From: Lysinibacillus fusiformis
GTDB taxonomy: Bacteria; Bacillota; Bacilli; Bacillales_A; Planococcaceae
Assembly (NCBI RefSeq): GCF_007362955.1
Contig: NZ_CP041696.1
Location: forward strand, 2,666,001-2,730,000
Reading direction: 5' to 3'
Length of the DNA: 64,000 nucleotides
Positions 1-8,016 of the stretch are shown here, piece after piece. The position numbers were made by a program, and so were the translations under genes. Each line of letters begins with the position of its first letter. Position 1 is the first letter of the stretch. The notes under the pieces are model-generated. The model was not told the origin of the DNA, searched no databases, and saw only the letters and a program-made list of their open reading frames with translations.

Positions 1-888
1 CCAATAGATAACGCTGAAGCGGCGACGGCGTCAGAAGTCACGAATACAGCGACTAAATATTTAGGTATTCCATACTCATATGGAGGTACAACTACAAGCG
101 GACTAGATTGTTCAGGCTTTACTTCTAAAGTCTTTGCAGATTTAGGCATAAATCTTAACCGCACGTCTGGTTCACAATATCAGCAAGGTACTGCGGTTGC
201 AAAAAGCGATCTTCAAGTTGGAGATTTACTTTTCTTTAACACGAGTGGTAGTGGTATCTCACATGTAGCTATATACATAGGTGACGGTAAAATGATTCAC
301 TCTCAAACAGGCAAAGGCGTTAGCTACTCAAGTGTAGACGATCCATATTATTGGTCTTCTCGTTACATTGGTGCAAAACGCGTTGCAACATTTGATACTG
401 AGCAACAAGCAGAAGTAACAAAAGTAGCGACAGCTGAAGTAAAGGAAGCGGCAATTGATTTTACAGTGTATGCTTCACGTGCTGAAGTAGCTGTGCAACT
501 TGCACAAGCACTAAACCTAGATACATCGGATAAAAACACAAAATTCGCAGACGTAAAGCCAACATATGCACATGCTGGTGCAATTGCTGCTGTAGCGAAG
601 TTAGGTATTTTTGAAGGGGATGACAATGGTAAGTTTAATCCGTCTTCACCAATGACACGCGCACAAATTGCAAAAGTATTAGTTCTTGCTTTTGGTCTTG
701 AACCTCAAGGTGATGTTGTGACATTTGCTGATGTTCCTGAAAACTACTGGGCCACTGAGTATATTTCAATTATTGCCACAAACGGAATCACAGCTGGTAA
801 AGATAATGGTAACTTCGGTTATAATGAAATGTTAAAAATTTCTCAGCTTTCAACATTTATTGAACGCGCAAAACAATTAAAGAAATAA
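1..888 (+). CDS. NlpC/P60 endopeptidase with C-terminal SLH domains (5' partial)
   Basis: The reading frame is open from base 1, so the N-terminus, signal peptide and any earlier domains lie outside the window. The visible protein begins with an NlpC/P60 cysteine peptidase domain: the nucleophile is in GLDCSGF, the catalytic His in ISHVAIY and the third polar residue in KMIHSQ. This family cleaves D-gamma-glutamyl-diaminopimelate or related stem-peptide bonds in peptidoglycan. SLH-type segments follow, including FADVKPTYAHAGAIAAVAK with MTRAQIAKVL, and FADVPENYWATEYI, which should anchor the enzyme to pyruvylated wall polysaccharide. SLH units normally come in threes, and the first is degenerate here. 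Two hairpins follow the stop. Domain identity is confident; the substrate bond is inferred. Confidence 0.9.
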   Translation, partial: PIDNAEAATASEVTNTATKYLGIPYSYGGTTTSGLDCSGFTSKVFADLGINLNRTSGSQYQQGTAVAKSDLQVGDLLFFNTSGSGISHVAIYIGDGKMIHSQTGKGVSYSSVDDPYYWSSRYIGAKRVATFDTEQQAEVTKVATAEVKEAAIDFTVYASRAEVAVQLAQALNLDTSDKNTKFADVKPTYAHAGAIAAVAKLGIFEGDDNGKFNPSSPMTRAQIAKVLVLAFGLEPQGDVVTFADVPENYWATEYISIIATNGITAGKDNGNFGYNEMLKISQLSTFIERAKQLKK

Positions 889-897
889 TATATTTCC

Positions 898-938
898 ACT
901 TCATATTAGACAAGGGCTACGTTTAATATGAAGTTTTG
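898..938 (+). terminator. Rho-independent terminator of the NlpC/P60-SLH gene
   Basis: A perfect 11-bp stem (ACTTCATATTA with TAATATGAAGT) encloses a 15-nt loop and is followed by a short T run, 10 bases after the stop codon. Confidence 0.75.
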
Positions 939-972
939 CAAGGAAGTTCTTTTAAATAATATATAAATGGAT

Positions 973-1005
973 GAGAGTTTGCACTTGCAGGCTCTCTTCT
1001 TTTTA
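973..1005 (+). terminator. Second hairpin with T-rich tail
   Basis: The arms GAGAG/CTCTC and TGC/GCA form a short interrupted stem followed by TTCTTTTT. It could be a back-up terminator for the upstream gene. Confidence 0.5.
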
Positions 1006-1203
1006 TGAAATAGTTGTCCCATCTAATTGGTTCAACGACTAATCTTCGTAAATGGAGGTAGTCATTGTAATGAATGATTACCACTTAATAGAAAGAGGAG
1101 GAGATAAGTGAAAAAACAGTAGAAAAGTTACATTCGTATGATAGTTTTGACTGTGCAATTTTGTTAAAATGAAACACGAGAACAGGAAGGGAGGAAATAA
1201 GAC
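1006..1203 (+). other. Leader region of the first SLH amidase
   Basis: Of the 315 bases between the first two genes, these last ~200 hold no convincing coding sequence. The part just before the gene contains GTTAAAAT and a GAACAGG-rich stretch also present before the paralogous amidase at 3397, so the duplication included upstream DNA. The ribosome-binding site GGGAGG lies about 10 bases before the ATG at 1204. No clear paired -35/-10 was found. Confidence 0.4.
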
Positions 1204-3099
1204 ATGTACCTCAAAAAAATCAGTCTTATATTATGCGTCTTATTCATTTCAGCTTCTATGTTTACTATACATAGTGCAAATGCAAGTGGCGGTTTTGATG
1301 ATATTTCCCCAAAGCATGAAGCTTATGAAGAGATCAATTATTTAGTTAGTTTAGGTGTTATTAAAGGTTATAAGGAAAACGGGAAAACGTACTATAAACC
1401 AAATAATAATGTGACACGTGGACAAGTAGCAAAAATGGTTGTAGTTGCCTCTGGGAACAAACCATTAGTTGTTAGCAAGTCAAACTTTTCAGATGTAGCA
1501 GTTGGTACTGAGCTCTCAGGCTACGTAGAACGTGCCGTTCAGTTAGGTCTCTTTGCAACAAACACAAAAGGGCAATTTTTACCGAACAAGCCTTTAACAC
1601 GTGATGAAATGAGTTATGTACTAACAAAGGCATTTAAGCTCGATGCTAGTGCTTATGAAAATATAGATTCTCCATTTGTGGACGTTGGTATCACGCATCC
1701 TTACGTTCAATATATTAATACTATTTACTATAATGGTATTACAAAAGGTAGCGGTCAGAATTATAATCCAAATAGTCAAGTAACACGTGCGCAATTTGCA
1801 TTATTTGTAGCACGTGCCAAAAGTGAAAAATATCGATTAGAGTTACCTGTAAAGGGTGATTCTGTTCCAGATACAAAACAGGTTATTGGTTTAGTTCAAG
1901 TAACAACAGATGGGCTAAATATTCGTAAATCAAAAGATTCTACTTCTAGTACGAATGTTGTAGGTACAGTCAATAATGGTGGTAAACTATCAGTCTATGC
2001 TGTTGAAGGAGACTGGTTAAAAGTAACCTATAAAGGCGCTTATGCTTATATTTATAAAACGTATGCACAGTTCTTAGATGCGGATGGTAATGCATTAGGT
2101 AATATCCAAAAACAAGTAACAACGACACAAAGTATGAATGTGTATGTGAAAGCGACATCTTCATCAAAAATTATTTCAACCGTTAATAGTAAAGTGAAAT
2201 TGCCTGTCTATAAGACGGTGAATGGCTACTATTTAACAGTAGTAAATGGTCTGCCTGGATATATAGTAGCAAATAGTACAGAGGACGTTGAAGTGGAACA
2301 ACCTAAGCCAAATCCAGATCCACCAACTCCACCTGTATCAGGTGACTTACTAGGGCGTGCAACTGTTGGTAGTTTAAACGTACGTAAAGAAGCAAACTCT
2401 ACTTCTACGGTATTAGGCAAATTAAATAAAGGCGATTACGTGCATGTCAACAGTATTAATGGCTACTGGGCACAAATTACTTTTGAAGGCCAAACAGGTT
2501 ATGTGCACAAATCTTACTTAAAGCTGTTAAACCAAGGTAATCCGTTGAAAAATCGTATTATCATTCTTGACCCTGGACATGGTGGCAAGGATCCAGGTGC
2601 TGTAGTGGGTTCAATTTCAGAAAAGTCCATTACATTAAAAGTTACTACACTTGTAAAGCAAAAGCTTGAAGCGGCAGGCGCACAAGTAAAGATGACACGT
2701 ACAGGTGATACGTACCCATCATTACAAGATCGCGTTGATTTTACGGATGCCAACTTCGGTGAAATCTTTGTGAGTATCCATGTCAACTCAGCATCAAGCA
2801 CCTCTGCACAAGGTACTGAAACATATTATGCTATTTCAACAGGAGATATGTATCAGGAAGATATTGACTTAGCGACTTTTGTAAACAATCAAATTGTTAC
2901 AAACTTAAATATGAAAAATCGTGGTGTAAAAGAGCAACAATACTATGTCATTCGTAACACGTTAATTCCAGCGATTTTAGTAGAGCTAGGCTTCCTTACA
3001 AATAGTGAAGATCGTGGTAAAATGACAGACGATCAATATGTCGAGTTATTTGCAGAATCTATTTATAAAGGAATTTCTCAATATTACGCAAAACAATAA
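1204..3099 (+). CDS. N-acetylmuramoyl-L-alanine amidase with three SLH and three SH3-like domains
   Basis: A secreted wall hydrolase of 631 residues that should cleave the MurNAc-L-Ala bond. Residues 1-27 form a signal peptide ending in ANA. Three SLH units occupy about 30-212, with TRGQ, TRDE and TRAQ motifs. SH3-like wall-binding modules follow at about 230-295 and 303-360. A proline-rich linker leads to a further SH3b at 384-441. The Amidase_3 zinc domain (about 450-628) has its ligands and catalytic Glu in DPGHGG, SEKSITL, VSIHVNS and VELGFLTN, all intact. GGGAGG precedes the ATG. The next gene is a close paralogue in the same order, so this is a tandem duplication. A cell-separation or turnover role, as for LytC-type amidases, is inferred. 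Confidence 0.93.
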   Translation: MYLKKISLILCVLFISASMFTIHSANASGGFDDISPKHEAYEEINYLVSLGVIKGYKENGKTYYKPNNNVTRGQVAKMVVVASGNKPLVVSKSNFSDVAVGTELSGYVERAVQLGLFATNTKGQFLPNKPLTRDEMSYVLTKAFKLDASAYENIDSPFVDVGITHPYVQYINTIYYNGITKGSGQNYNPNSQVTRAQFALFVARAKSEKYRLELPVKGDSVPDTKQVIGLVQVTTDGLNIRKSKDSTSSTNVVGTVNNGGKLSVYAVEGDWLKVTYKGAYAYIYKTYAQFLDADGNALGNIQKQVTTTQSMNVYVKATSSSKIISTVNSKVKLPVYKTVNGYYLTVVNGLPGYIVANSTEDVEVEQPKPNPDPPTPPVSGDLLGRATVGSLNVRKEANSTSTVLGKLNKGDYVHVNSINGYWAQITFEGQTGYVHKSYLKLLNQGNPLKNRIIILDPGHGGKDPGAVVGSISEKSITLKVTTLVKQKLEAAGAQVKMTRTGDTYPSLQDRVDFTDANFGEIFVSIHVNSASSTSAQGTETYYAISTGDMYQEDIDLATFVNNQIVTNLNMKNRGVKEQQYYVIRNTLIPAILVELGFLTNSEDRGKMTDDQYVELFAESIYKGISQYYAKQ

Positions 3100-3105
3100 T
3101 AAAAA

Positions 3106-3145
3106 AAGCTATGTGGTTCGTATGCGAACTATGTAGCTTTTTTTG
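3106..3145 (+). terminator. Terminator after the first SLH amidase
   Basis: The inverted repeat AAAGCTA...GTTCG/CGAAC...TAGCTTT ends in a run of seven Ts, just after the stop codon. The paralogue at 3397 ends in a related hairpin. Confidence 0.85.
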
Positions 3146-3157
3146 ATTGGTACTATT

Positions 3158-3200
3158 AAAAAGAATTCTATCAGCGATCCCGTAGAAGCTATCAGCGATA
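3158..3200. repeat. Two-copy 21-bp-period repeat, core CTATCAGCGAT
   Basis: The 11-base core CTATCAGCGAT starts at 3168 and again at 3189, exactly 21 bases apart. Its reverse complement ATCGCTGATAG recurs with the same period at 22953 and 33899, and a diverged form is at 9334. It lies just after a terminator, as at 9334, 22953 and 33899. Confidence 0.7.
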
Positions 3201-3396
3201 AAAAAATAATCTATAGACTAGTTTACTAATATCGTATAAATGGAGGAAAGTTTAAATTTGTAGAATCTATATTTTTTGCGAAATACAATCTTTACATAGA
3301 AATTATATCTAAATTATTAGTATATGTTCGTAAGGTGGTTTTGTATGTTAAATTTTGTTAAAATTAATACAAGAACAGGGAGGAGGAATTGAGGCA

Positions 3397-5322
3397 TTGA
3401 ACTTCAAAAAGATGAGTCTTATATTATGCGTCTTATTCATTTCGGTTTCTATGTTTACTATACATAGTGCAAATGCAAGTGGTGATTTTGAAGATATTTC
3501 TCCAAAATATGAAGCTTATGAAGAGATTAGTTATTTAGTTAGCTTAGGTGTTATTAAAGGTTATACGGAAAATGGGAAAACGTACTATAAACCATATAAC
3601 AAAGTAACACGTGGACAAGTAGCCAAAATGGTTGTAGTTGCTTCTGGGAACAAACCATTAGTAGTTAACAAATCAAACTTTTCAGATGTAGCAGTAGGTA
3701 CGGAGCTTTCAGGCTACGTAGAACGTGTTGCACAACTTGGTTTCTTTGCAACAAATACAAAAGGTGAATTTTTACCAAACAAGCCGTTAACTCGTGATGA
3801 AATGAGTTATGTGTTAACCAAGGCATTTAAACTGGATGTAAGTAAATACGAAAATGTTAATTCCCCATTTGTTGACGTTAGTATTAAACACCCTTACGTT
3901 CAATATATAAATACGATTTACTATAATGGTATTACAAGGGGAAGCGGCCAAAATTATAATCCAAATAGCCAAGTAACACGTGCGCAGTTTGCGTTATTTG
4001 TAGCGCGTGCAAAAAGTGAAAAGTATCGTTTAGAGTTACCTGTAAAAGATGTGGATGTACCTGATGCATCACAGATTATTGGGTCAGTTCAAGTAACGAC
4101 TGATGGATTAAATATTCGTAATACTAAAGATTCTTCATCTAATTCTAACATTGTGGGCACAGTGAATAAAGGTGATAAACTATCAGTCTATGCAGCTGAA
4201 GGAGACTGGTTAAAAGTTTCGTCAAAAGATGGCTATACTTATATTTATAAAACGTATGCTCAGTTTTTAGATGCAGATGGTAATACTTTAGGGAATGTTC
4301 AAAAGCAAGTAACAACAATACAAGATCATCCTGTTTACGTGAAACCAAACTCTACTTCAAAGACTATTTCTACTCTAAATAGTAATGTGAAATTACCTGT
4401 TTATAAAAAGGTTAATGGCTACTATTTAACAATAGTAAATGGTTTACCAGGCTATATCGTAGCGAATGGTACAGAGGATGTTGAAGTGGGGCAACCTTCT
4501 ACGCCAGATCCAGCCCTAAAGCCAGCTCCAACTCCAGATCCAATCACGCCACCAGTTACAGGTGACTTACTTGGTCGAGTGACAGTTGACAATTTAAATA
4601 TCCGTAAAGAGGCTAACTCTACGTCTACGGTTTTAGGTAAGCTTAGTAAGGGTGAATATGTTCAAGTGAACAGTATTTATGATTACTGGGCACAAGTTAC
4701 TTTTGAAGATCAAACGGGCTACGTGCATAAGTCTTACTTAAAGCTATTAAATCAAAGTGGTAATCCGTTAAAAGATCGAATTATTATTATTGATCCAGGT
4801 CATGGTGGCAAGGATCCAGGAACTTCTTTCGGTTCTATTTACGAAAAAAACATTACATTAAAGGTTGGTACTCTTGTCAAGAATAAATTGGAGGCTGCAG
4901 GTGCAAAGGTATTGATGCCTCGAACAGGGGATACATTTCCTACACCACAAGATCGTGTTGACTTTACACATGCTAATTACGGTGAAATCTTCGTAAGTAT
5001 CCATGTTAACTCAGCAGCGAATACTGCTGCACAAGGTACCGAAACATATTACGCTAAAACAGCAGGTGATATGTATGAAGAAGACATTGATCTTGCGACA
5101 TTTGTAAATAATCAAATTGTTAAAAACATAAATATGAACGATCGTAAGGTCAAAGAATTCAAATACATTGTAATTGCTAACACGAATATTCCAGCCATCT
5201 TGGTTGAACTTGGCTTCCTAACAAATAGTGAAGACCGCGGTAAATTGACAGATGATCAATATGTTGAGTTATTTGCAGAATCCATCTATAAAGGGATTAC
5301 TCAATATTACGAAAAACAATAA
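3397..5322 (+). CDS. Second N-acetylmuramoyl-L-alanine amidase with SLH and SH3-like domains
   Basis: A 641-residue tandem paralogue of the preceding amidase with the same order: signal peptide, three SLH units, SH3-like modules, linker, SH3b, Amidase_3. The zinc and catalytic motifs DPGHGG, YEKNITL, VSIHVNS and VELGFLTN are intact, so it is probably active. The start was set at TTG 3397 because GGGAGGAGG lies about 10 bases upstream and the protein then aligns with its neighbour from residue 1; a TTG at 3355 would add 14 residues that read through this ribosome-binding site. The SLH region and signal peptide are the most conserved parts. The linker before the last SH3b is longer (repeated PTPDP-like units) and the catalytic domain has diverged more. 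Confidence 0.92.
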   Translation: MNFKKMSLILCVLFISVSMFTIHSANASGDFEDISPKYEAYEEISYLVSLGVIKGYTENGKTYYKPYNKVTRGQVAKMVVVASGNKPLVVNKSNFSDVAVGTELSGYVERVAQLGFFATNTKGEFLPNKPLTRDEMSYVLTKAFKLDVSKYENVNSPFVDVSIKHPYVQYINTIYYNGITRGSGQNYNPNSQVTRAQFALFVARAKSEKYRLELPVKDVDVPDASQIIGSVQVTTDGLNIRNTKDSSSNSNIVGTVNKGDKLSVYAAEGDWLKVSSKDGYTYIYKTYAQFLDADGNTLGNVQKQVTTIQDHPVYVKPNSTSKTISTLNSNVKLPVYKKVNGYYLTIVNGLPGYIVANGTEDVEVGQPSTPDPALKPAPTPDPITPPVTGDLLGRVTVDNLNIRKEANSTSTVLGKLSKGEYVQVNSIYDYWAQVTFEDQTGYVHKSYLKLLNQSGNPLKDRIIIIDPGHGGKDPGTSFGSIYEKNITLKVGTLVKNKLEAAGAKVLMPRTGDTFPTPQDRVDFTHANYGEIFVSIHVNSAANTAAQGTETYYAKTAGDMYEEDIDLATFVNNQIVKNINMNDRKVKEFKYIVIANTNIPAILVELGFLTNSEDRGKLTDDQYVELFAESIYKGITQYYEKQ

Positions 5323-5584
5323 TTAACAAGAGCTACATGGTTCAATGTGAACTATGTAGCAATTTTTTAATTCCTCGTAAGGGAGTCCAACGCATACCAT
5401 GCTTTTCTTAAGCATCCGCAAATACACTTCAATCGTTTCTATTCGACGTGCATAGATTTGTTTCATGTCACTTTGACGACGTAAAAGTTCGGCTTCTTCA
5501 TAATGCGCCAAAATATAACGTTCAATGATTTTCTGAGGGCAGCATTTCAAATTGATGTCGTTCATTGTTACTATTTTTCGTCAT
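5323..5584 (-). pseudogene. Small hypothetical gene with an apparent one-base frameshift near its 5' end
   Basis: Two minus-strand frames seem to belong together. A GAGGTG ribosome-binding site sits about 7 bases before ATG 5584, but that frame stops after 20 codons (MTKNSNNERHQF..., TGA). The other frame continues at once as KIIERYILAHYEEAELL... and runs about 70 residues into the amidase terminator. Removing one C from the CTGCCC run near 5540 joins them through MLPQKIIER. The continued part is charged and helical (ELLRRQSDMKQIYARRIETI). Taken alone, that frame would start at ATG 5565 with no good ribosome-binding site. The family is not recognised. A true mutation and a sequence error are equally possible. 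Confidence 0.5.
5332..5369 (+). terminator. Terminator after the second SLH amidase
   Basis: GCTACATgGTTC pairs with GAACtATGTAGC around a 5-nt loop, followed by AATTTTTT. The minus-strand reading frame that follows ends inside this hairpin. Confidence 0.85.
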
Positions 5585-5618
5585 CCTATTCACCTCAATC
5601 ATTTATAGACGACCACTA

Positions 5619-5780
5619 GTTGATTGCAGCGCAGGCGGCGAGTGTAGCTGACGGTGTCCGCCTTTCGCTACAGGGCAAAGCTTCCTGTGGGAAAAGCATG
5701 AGCTGATGGCCCCGCAGGAGCGTAGCAACGAGGAGACAGAGGCCATCCCGCGAAAAGCGACCTCCGTAGCAGAAATCAAC
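5619..5780. repeat. GC-rich dispersed intergenic repeat, ~162 bp
   Basis: A noticeably GC-rich block in an AT-rich intergenic region, bounded by short inverted ends GTTGATT and AATCAAC. It contains CCCGCAGGAGCGTAGC and GCGAAAAGCG, resembling short GC-rich repeats I know from intergenic regions of Bacillaceae genomes (memory, not checked). The open frame inside it has no protein character. Confidence 0.55.
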
Positions 5781-5806
5781 GGGTTCATATAGAGTCTTAG
5801 CTAAAG

Positions 5807-6673
5807 TTATTTAGAATTCGCGTATAATGTGCGGTTAACGAACTGTGCAAAGTTTTGACGTGTAACAGTACCGCTTGGCTTAAATGTTTTATCTGCATAA
5901 CCTGTTGTTATACCCAATGCAAATAGGGCTTGGATATCTTTATTATAAGCATGATTAGTAGGTACGTCTGAAAAAGTATTGCTAGAAATACCTTGTAGTT
6001 GAAAGCCATTGACAAGTGCATGGGCCATATCAGCGCGTGTCATTGGCTGATGAGCGTTTATTTTGCCATTTTCTAATGAGATAATCCCGTAGCGTATGCC
6101 TGTTGCTAATACTGCGTAGCCGTAATCACTAGGTTTCAGGTCACTGGCATTCATTGATGCTGAGCTTGAAGCAGTGATGCCTAGGGCCCGTAATACCATT
6201 TCAGTGGCTTGTATGCGTGTTAATGTCCCTTGAGGATTGAATTTCCCATTATTTCCTTTAATCACACCAAGGGCGTGTAAATTTTTAATATCGTAGTAGC
6301 CACTAGTTGAAGTTGTGACATCTTGGAACAATGGAGCGGCAGCAATTGTTGCCTTATTGGAACCTTTTGAGCGTGTGAGCGTTTTAATTTCTGCAATCGT
6401 TGCGAATTTTTCGTCAACATTTTTACGATCATCACGGCCTTCGATAAAAGATGTACGAATCGTATATATACCAGCAGCTAAATTTCCAGGCATAAATATT
6501 TGATATTTTTCAGTATGGGTACTAACGTCTTTTCGGTCAGCGTTATCCGTTGTAGCATCGGCCGCTAGACCTGGGATATAGCGTTCATGTCCTTGACCAA
6601 CCACTTGACCGTTTGTGTCTAAAATCTCCACTTTTAATGTACCACGAGCAGGTACATTCCCGTTGTTTTTCAC
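5807..6673 (-). pseudogene. C-terminal part (beta domain plus three SLH) of a frameshifted surface protein
   Basis: This frame has no ribosome-binding site or signal peptide. It begins inside a beta-sandwich domain (STVTVKNNGN, TLKVEILDTNGQVVGQG) of the kind often placed before SLH regions, and ends with three SLH units (FQDVTTSTSGYYDIKNLHAL, then TRADMAHALVNGF, FSDVPTNHAYNKDIQALFAL and TRQNFAQFVNRTL). It lies 2 bases beyond the stop of the secreted protein at 6676-7743. Adding one T to the ATTCC run near 6685 restores a continuous product of about 644 residues reading SISTVTVKNN at the junction. As it stands the SLH anchor would not be translated with the secreted half, unless ribosomes shift or reinitiate at GTG 6673. 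Confidence 0.75.
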
Positions 6674-6675
6674 GG

Positions 6676-7743
6676 TTACTGTGGAATAGAAGCAAATTGA
6701 CCAGATGGTGATACATAGCTTTGCACGCCGTCAGAATAGAGGGAAAGATTATAGCGGCGAGGTGTATGGCCTTTGTGATCTTCAGCTGTCCAGTTTAAAG
6801 CGTGCTTCATAAATATTTTTGCGTCTTTATCACCACCCGTTGTTGTGTAGGCAACGCCATTTTCATTGTCCTGCCAATCTGCTTTTACATCGATATTAAT
6901 ATAATCAAAGATTTTAAAACCGATCTGAACGACGCGACCTTTACCATATTCAATGGCGTGAGCAGCCCCGAATTCATTTTTCTTCATGGTTTGGGGCTTA
7001 CTCGCGTAATCGTAATTTGAAAAATATAAAATAGGTGTTGCTGTGCTATCTTGCCAGGGCTTGATGATTTCAACCCATTCTTGATCTGATTTTGTTAGAT
7101 TGAGTTTGCTTTTGCCCAGCTCTTTTGTCGCATTTTGAATGATAGGGTGTACTGTATTTGTATTGTTTACAGTCGAATTCCCCAGTACAATATCGTCTAT
7201 AAAGCGCGCATTGAATACTTCGGTTAGGTTATCCCATTCCATTACCCAAGAATCGACATCATAGATTAAAGGGGATAAATCCATTTGGCCAGCTTTTGGG
7301 AATTTTGTTGACTCGTTACGAGCTGTTTGAAATGCGAAAATAGCACCACCACCATTCCGTACGTACATTTTGATATTTTCGCGTTGTTGATGGTTCATCA
7401 TCACCGTATAGGCAAAAACGATTGCATCATACTGGCTTAAAGCTTCTAAGCTGTTTAAGTCTTTTTCATAAATTTTTTCTACATTGAAGCCTTGCTGTTG
7501 ATAAAGGAGAAATGCTTTTAGCTCTTTGTTATATGTTGAGCTATAGTCGACCTTTGGTGTTACTGTTTGTCCTAGATAGGTACCACCTGGGTGTGTCGTA
7601 TTGGCATATTTCTCGCTACTTTCAGAGAAAACGACACCGATTTTCTGTGAAGCTGCTTCTGCTTGTGAAGATGATAAGGCTGTTATAAGCAAGAAAGCAC
7701 CAGTAACTAATAGCGAAACGAATATTTTTTTCAATAAATCCAC
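6676..7743 (-). pseudogene. Secreted N-terminal part of the same frameshifted SLH protein
   Basis: A signal peptide (about residues 1-31, ending SSQAEAAS) leads into a domain with alternating strands and helices: QKIGVVFSESSEKYA, SQYDAIVFAYTVMM, YVRNGGGAIFAF, GKGRVVQIGFKIFDY. This resembles class I amidotransferase-like or ThuA-type folds used as surface domains; no catalytic Cys-His pair was identified. The frame stops after SGQFASIPQ, exactly where the downstream beta domain should begin. The start is uncertain: GTG 7743 is almost on top of AAGGA, whereas TTG 7734 is better spaced. Without its SLH anchor this half would be secreted but not retained on the wall. Function is unknown. Confidence 0.7.
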
Positions 7744-7969
7744 ATCCTTGTGTAGTATTGTTTTAGAAAATTTGTATTATTACTTATTTTACAACTAAAT
7801 AATGGAGGTTTCGTAGCGTTTTAGGTAAAAAAAGAAAATATTGAGTTTTTTTATGTAAATTCAATTAAATCCATTCTATAAGTCTATTTAAATTTATGAT
7901 ATAATAACCTTTGTTTTGTAGGGAAAACTAAAGAATATAATAGTGATTAGTGACTATTGATTCATCATA

Positions 7970-8016
7970 GAGGAGGGCAATAACATCTAATTAGATATAT
8001 TAGATGTATTACACGT
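7970..8016 (+). promoter_or_regulatory. Ribosome-binding site separated from its start by a hairpin
   Basis: The strongest ribosome-binding site before the next gene (GAGGAGGG, 7970-7977) is 39 bases from ATG 8017. Between them lies a perfect 8-bp inverted repeat, CATCTAAT/ATTAGATG (7984-8006). Folding the hairpin would cut the spacing to about 16 bases. It may influence translation, or the start may be a non-ATG codon upstream. Confidence 0.4.

Noticed and set aside
363..626. Minus-strand frame opposite the NlpC/P60-SLH gene
   Set aside because: It is a shadow of a confidently identified coding region, as are the other antisense frames in hag, maf, flgK and secA2.
3355..3396. Longer N-terminus of the second amidase from TTG 3355
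   Set aside because: These codons read through the GGGAGGAGG ribosome-binding site, and the paralogue aligns from TTG 3397.
5603..5788. 61-residue minus-strand frame
   Set aside because: It lies entirely in the GC-rich repeat and has no ribosome-binding site.
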